Below, piece after piece: positions 59,338 to 64,000 of a DNA stretch of 64,000 nt; the stretch's first letter is position 1; each line of letters opens with the position of its first letter. Origin of the DNA: Henckelia pumila (Eukaryota > Streptophyta > Magnoliopsida > Lamiales > Gesneriaceae). The stretch spans positions 11,780,001 to 11,844,000 of the forward strand of contig NW_027331831.1 in assembly GCF_033568475.1 (NCBI RefSeq), given 5' to 3'. The notes below the pieces were generated by a model. It searched no databases and was not told the origin of the DNA. It was given only the letters and a program-made list of their open reading frames with translations. The translations under genes and the position numbers were made by a program.

Positions 59338-60400
59338 TGTAGCTCAAAATTCTTTATTTCTTAAAATTAAGAAATAAAAAATGGATACAAAGTGAATTTT
59401 GAGAAATTAAATAAAGATTAGTGGATGCAATCTCTAAATAATCCCTTGATTTTCCTCTTCAATGACAATTTTTTGATAGATTTGAATTTCTTGAGTATTT
59501 GATCTTCTTGGAAGACGATTTGATGTCTTGAGATTTAATTTGATGTCTTGATAAAGTTAAATCGATGGGTTAACACCTTGATATCGAATTAAACTTCAAA
59601 ATTTGAAAAGAACGCGATGAACTCCTTGAATCGCGACTTGAAATTTGTTATCTTGAATTTGATGAAGAACACGATCTTCTTGAATTTGATTTATTTGTTG
59701 AAGAACACGAACTTCTTGAATTTGATGAAGAACACGATCTTCTTGAATTTGATTTATTTGATGAAGAACACGAACTTCTTGAATTTGATGAAGAACACGA
59801 TCTTCTTGAATTTGAATGAATTTAAGTATATTTGAAGAAGAACGCAATTAATCCCTTGAATCATGCCTTGATCTTCTCGAATTTGATGATTTTAAAGAAG
59901 AACGCCTTGAATTGCGCCTTGAACTTCTTGAATGTGACTTGAGAGAAAAATCTTGAATTCTTCTACTTTTTTGCTTCAGTATTCTTTGTTGTGTTTTCTT
60001 CTTGGTCATCTGCCCCCTATTTATAGCTGAAGGATGCAAATTCTTACCATTTCGATTTGATGAGGTGTCGCAATTTGATTGACTCCTCCTGATTTATTTG
60101 GTGATTATCTTCCATTAATCACAAGATTTGATTTTAAATACTAAAAATTTTAGTATTTTCTTCTATTTGATGCAAGATTTGATCTCAAATACTAAAAATA
60201 TTAGTATTCTCTTCCAATTTGTGCAAGATGCAATCTTGATTTAAAAATCTTGATTTGATCACAAAATGTATTAAAATATCAATTAATTAACTATTTATTT
60301 TTTAGAAATTTAATCTTTCCAAAAATAACTAATTATTTTATTGATATTTAATTACTTCGTACTTGCCATATTTGAAGGTTGACAAATTTAATTGTCTACA
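59338..60400 (-). repeat. 5' LTR (right end in window)
   Basis: 1063 bases, with about two and a half 63-base minisatellite units (about 59650-59812). Followed by target duplication ACACT. Confidence 0.85.
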
Positions 60401-60405
60401 ACACT

Positions 60406-63275
60406 ATTACTTAAAGTGAAACTCCAAAGTAATTAATTTTGATATGTCGTGAATCCTTTTTTAAAAATTCAAAAATATCATTTACCACCCAACTTCATTC
60501 CACATTTTTTTTCTATCCTATTTTCTCTAAAACAATTTCAATTTTTTGAAATTGATTTATTGGGAAAAAATAAAAAAGAAAAAAGAATAATTCAATAGAT
60601 GAAATTTTAAATATATATCTTAATTATTTATACATCAGTTTCATAAACATAGAATAGATTTCAATAATATACACGTGAAAGAGATTGATTTGAAGATAAT
60701 TTCTTTTACTTCTATAAACCACAAAAATATATTAAAATCTATAAATTTGAAAATTTTCCGTTCAACCATCGTGTTGTTGATTATGTCCTATGCTTTATGG
60801 CTTCTATCCCAGCTCTTCCCGACTTTGGCTCATAAGCTCAAGTTTTAAGTGACATTTGGAGGTATTTACTATTTATTGTGTTTCGATAACATTTATTTTC
60901 TAATTAAATCTAAGAAAAATTAAATTAAACTAAATATAACATTATAACATTCGAAGATATCTTAAGTTGATGATATAAAAATTAATTTAACCAAATATTT
61001 TTTTTATATAGATGTGATATCAAATTCATACAAAAATTACAATGATTTGAAAATACACTTTTTTTTAGAAAAAAAAAGAAAATTCGTTTTTATTTTTTTG
61101 GAAAAACAAAAATCGAAATGTTAAACTTAGCATTGGTGTGAGTGATGTGACGCATATGACCACAAACTAATTAGACTAGTCGTTGGGTGTGGGCCCAAAA
61201 GCGATCCAACATACCAGATAAGTGATAATGGGCCCATTAACGGCCCAACTAATTTCGCAGGAGAATACGGATGAAATGACACAAATAGGTCTTCATATAG
61301 GTTTCCTATTTTGGTAAAATTCACTAACCCTACAAAAGTGGTGATGGGCCAATATTAGGCAAATATATGCACCTATTTAATTTTTTAGAGTTGCCTATGT
61401 CTCACAATTAATTTTAAAGATGATGTTTGTAGCACATTCATTTAATATTTGATATTTTACAATCTTGATTTGATTTTAGAGAAATTTATATAATTTATAA
61501 AATTTATGACTCAATCCCATATGATTGACTTGCTATTTAAAATCACCACACCACTCTACTAAATAGTTTTCCCATCATATCACCAAATATTTAAATAAAA
61601 AATATAATATTTTTTTTGAAAGAATCCATCTTCAAAATTAGTTGGCTATTGACAAGGAAAATGTATCAATGACTTGCCATTGAGGATAACATTATTGAAA
61701 ATGCCCAAAAGTCAAACTACAGTGTTAATGGATGAAGGTTCAAAACTTATTGCTATTTGTTTTTTAAACCAACCCTAATAGACCCTTTTCAAGGATGCAA
61801 ATTCGGTAAATGTAATGTCATTCTACACTAAGATTTTCACCCGATGCAACATCCATCTACAATGCGTTGGTCATGGAACTCACACATCGTATGATTCACC
61901 GACTGAATTTCATCCGATGGATCATAGCGTTTTCCTTGCAAATTCATAGAGACATATAGCAAGGTTTTAACATCATCATCTAATTAATTGACCAAACCAC
62001 GAGAATTAGTGGGGCTTTTGGCCTTTCTACTCACCATCAAACATACAACTTTATAAGCCACTTGCCATTTGACTTAGTGGCATGTTATTCTAAAATTTTG
62101 AGAGTGTTGAGTTCGAAATCTTTTCTATAACTATAGTGAAAAACGAAATATCCAAGTTTATACACAAATTATTGCCTCAAAAGTTTTTGGCATACAATAA
62201 AAAATATTTGAAGCAATGAGTAAAGTCGTGGTTCGGTTCCAAATACTCCTACCCAAAAAAACATTGATCAGCAAATTCAAATTGGATTATATTATATTGT
62301 TTTCCACAATTCATAATAAAATAATGGTTGGTTATCATCATTATCTTTCCCTCCAAGAGATTGTCCTCTTGTGAATATAGAGAGGTGCTTGCTGACCCGA
62401 CGGCAGTGGCTTTAATAGCAACAAGACAGATTATGATGTAAGAATTGTGTGGGGGGGTGGCAAATAAGTGCTGTTTTTTTTAATATATGATGTAAAATTA
62501 TATGTACTTCAATAGCAAACTTGAAAATTTGCAGTGGATCATTTCTAATGAACACATTTTCTTGAAATTTCATCATATTCCCCAATGTATAGTGTACAAA
62601 AGATTTAACTTTTTTTCCCATGTTGGTGACTTCTATTCCAATGCAAGCAAGCAAATCAAAGACAAAATTCAACTTCCTTGCCAAACACTTTGAGGTTCAC
62701 CTTTTTGTTGTCTCCTCCAATTGAATGTTTACTAATAAGGTTTCACTGTTCTCTTGTGAAGAACAATGAATTTGATGATAAAAAAAGGACAATCATAATA
62801 GTTCCTCAACTAAATACAAGAAGCCAAGATAACAAACAAAATGTGGCTGAGGGAACCAAAGAAGGTCTGGTTAAGAGCAAGGATTTGAAATTCTAATGAA
62901 GATTGAGACTTGTTCAGCATCTTCAAATTGAATAAAAGGCGAGAAAATAAATTTCGAAATAACATGAAATACCTCCATGCATATAAGGTAATCTGAGCTT
63001 GCTAAACTGAAATCTGTGAACTGGCTAACTAGCAAAATAATATCTTCAGGTGTCGATTTAGTACTTAAAACGAAAGAAAGTAAACTTAAAGAGTCTAGAG
63101 TGCTGGTGTGTATGCTCTTGAATCATTAAGCAAAAAATGGCATGAAATGATTAAACATGAAGTGAAACAAGCCAAGTGCATTCTGAATAGCATCCTTGAA
63201 CTTAGCAAGAGCGTCTTTATACACCAAAATCATCTGAATTTTGACTTGTTGCCTTGTTGCCTTGTTTATCTTCGA
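60406..63275. other. Intergenic, no gene seen
   Basis: AT-rich. A short less AT-rich patch at about 61165-61260 (GTGTGGGCCCAAAAGCG, GGGCCCATTAACGGCCC) may be repeat-derived. The frames at 62412-62684, 62678-62896 and 63108-63410 have no recognisable domain. The right end should contain the 3' untranslated region of the zinc-finger gene. Confidence 0.4.
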
Positions 63276-64000
63276 TCAAAAGAACCGGCCTCGTCCCTCA
63301 TCATCATCTTCCTCGGGAGCAGGGAGATTGAGATCGAGCAGATTGTGAAGCTCGGTCTTCTTTCTTCGACTCTGATTCTGAGTTTCATCGTTGGAGATCA
63401 TAAAATGTGACCTCTTGTGGCCGCCTAAGGCTTGACCATTCTTAAAAACTCTGTCACAGAAAGGGCAAACATGCCCTTTGTTCTTTTTAGGATTAATCTT
63501 TAGCTGAGAAGAACTCTTAGCACTAGGTTTTTTGCTACCAGTTGTCTGGAAGTCGGTAAAATCATCAGGAATATTTTCGCCGCTTTCATATCTTGATTCA
63601 TAGTACGCGTTGCTCCTCTTGTGGCACGGTCTGTGCCCTCCAAGAGCCTGATATGACTTGAAGGTCTTTTTGCAGTTGAAACATTCATATTTACTTCTCT
63701 TCTGTGAGTTACAGCACTCTTCACCCTCTATATTTCTGTTTTTCATCGACCTGATGGTTTCATTCCATGATTCTGGATCTTCATAACTATTCTTTCTCTT
63801 TCTTGATTCAATCCTAGCAAATTTTGATGCTATTGCAGAATTGTCATACTCATTTCCCTTGCTAAATTCATTTCTCAGTTCTGTTCTAAAATTCTTGATT
63901 CTATTCTCGCTCCTCCCAAACTCATAACCATACTCCTCAATCCCTCTTCCAACCGAGGAATCAGAGTCAGCCTTAGCACATTCATCCAAGAAATACCCAG
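63276..64000 (-). CDS. C2H2 zinc-finger repressor, ZAT type, 5' end outside window
   Basis: The frame is open to the window edge, so the N-terminus is missing; at least 241 residues are seen. Two plant-specific Q-type fingers occur: CFNCKKTFKSYQALGGH...H and CPFCDRVFKNGQALGGH...H, each C-x2-C-x12-H-x3-H. They are separated by a long Ser/Lys-rich linker, which is typical of DNA-binding proteins of the ZAT group. A basic RKRK patch (nuclear signal) lies before the first finger. An EAR repression motif, DLNLPAPEED, lies near the C-terminus. The length of sequence before the first finger suggests a three-finger member like ZAT1, ZAT4 or ZAT9, with the first finger beyond the edge. This group recruits co-repressors and acts in stress and hormone responses; the precise role here is unknown. 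Confidence 0.88.
   Translation of the reverse strand, partial: GYFLDECAKADSDSSVGRGIEEYGYEFGRSENRIKNFRTELRNEFSKGNEYDNSAIASKFARIESRKRKNSYEDPESWNETIRSMKNRNIEGEECCNSQKRSKYECFNCKKTFKSYQALGGHRPCHKRSNAYYESRYESGENIPDDFTDFQTTGSKKPSAKSSSQLKINPKKNKGHVCPFCDRVFKNGQALGGHKRSHFMISNDETQNQSRRKKTELHNLLDLNLPAPEEDDDEGRGRFF

Larger units (their letters stand above)
55799..60400 (-). mobile_element. Ty3/gypsy-type LTR retroelement, gag-only
   Basis: Two LTRs, 55799-56986 and 59338-60400, have TG...CA ends (TGTAGCTC...GTCTACA) and are nearly identical by eye apart from repeat number. The element is flanked by the perfect 5-base duplication ACACT (55794-55798 and 60401-60405). On the minus strand, the primer site TTTTGGCACGCCCAGTGGG (59317-59335) follows the right-hand LTR and a purine tract (AGTCTCGAGGGGGCATTT, about 56987-57004) precedes the left-hand one. 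So it reads right to left. The internal region carries gag-like sequence only, and the rest is non-coding. It is non-autonomous and broken, and fairly young judging by LTR similarity and intact ends. Confidence 0.85.

Noticed and set aside
62412-62684. 90-residue frame MARKLNFVFDLLACIG as a small gene
   Set aside because: No family match, AT-rich composition like its surroundings, and the first codon appears to be a non-ATG start.

Overview
This is a nuclear window from a flowering plant, almost certainly a eudicot. It is AT-rich and full of transposon relics. Its genes have GT-AG introns and plant-only families: DUF863, nodulin-related, remorin, PPR, CLE, SNAP33-type SNARE and a QALGGH zinc finger. 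Dispersed GTGAGACG-type repeats make me think of Lamiales, but that is only an impression.

Layout. 1-7.7 kb is nested LTR-element relics: a non-coding element, a solo LTR of about 2.6 kb inside it, and a small element carrying three LTRs. 7.7-15.1 kb is gene-free, with MITEs, a short Helitron-like unit and simple repeats. 15.1-21.7 kb holds one DUF863 gene (+). 21.7-26.0 kb holds fold-back elements, a Helitron-like unit and a Cassandra-type element whose terminal repeats carry 5S-rRNA-like sequence. At 26.56-26.67 kb a GC-rich hairpin encodes miR398 on the minus strand. Then follow a nodulin-related gene (+, 28.0 kb) convergent with a remorin gene (-, 28.9-30.4 kb), a GH79 heparanase-like gene (-, 31.5-34.1 kb), a 3.8-kb Helitron with RPA-like relics (34.9-38.7 kb), an intronless PPR gene (+, 39.6-41.1 kb) convergent with an LRR gene (-, 41.6-45.0 kb), a CLE peptide gene (-, 46.8-47.1 kb), a purple acid phosphatase (-, 48.5-50.5 kb) and a SNAP33-type SNARE (-, 51.2-53.1 kb). 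53.4-60.4 kb is again transposon relics, mainly a Ty3/gypsy-type element with intact ends and a 5-bp target duplication. The window closes with the 5'-truncated end of a C2H2 zinc-finger repressor gene (-).

The genes do not form a pathway; this is an ordinary plant gene neighbourhood. Several products act in cell-surface or signalling roles (LRR protein, CLE peptide, remorin, SNARE, heparanase-like enzyme). miR398 is the classic copper and oxidative-stress microRNA. Exon coordinates were read by eye from splice sites and checked by reading frame. All totals close in frame, but single-base slips at boundaries are possible.
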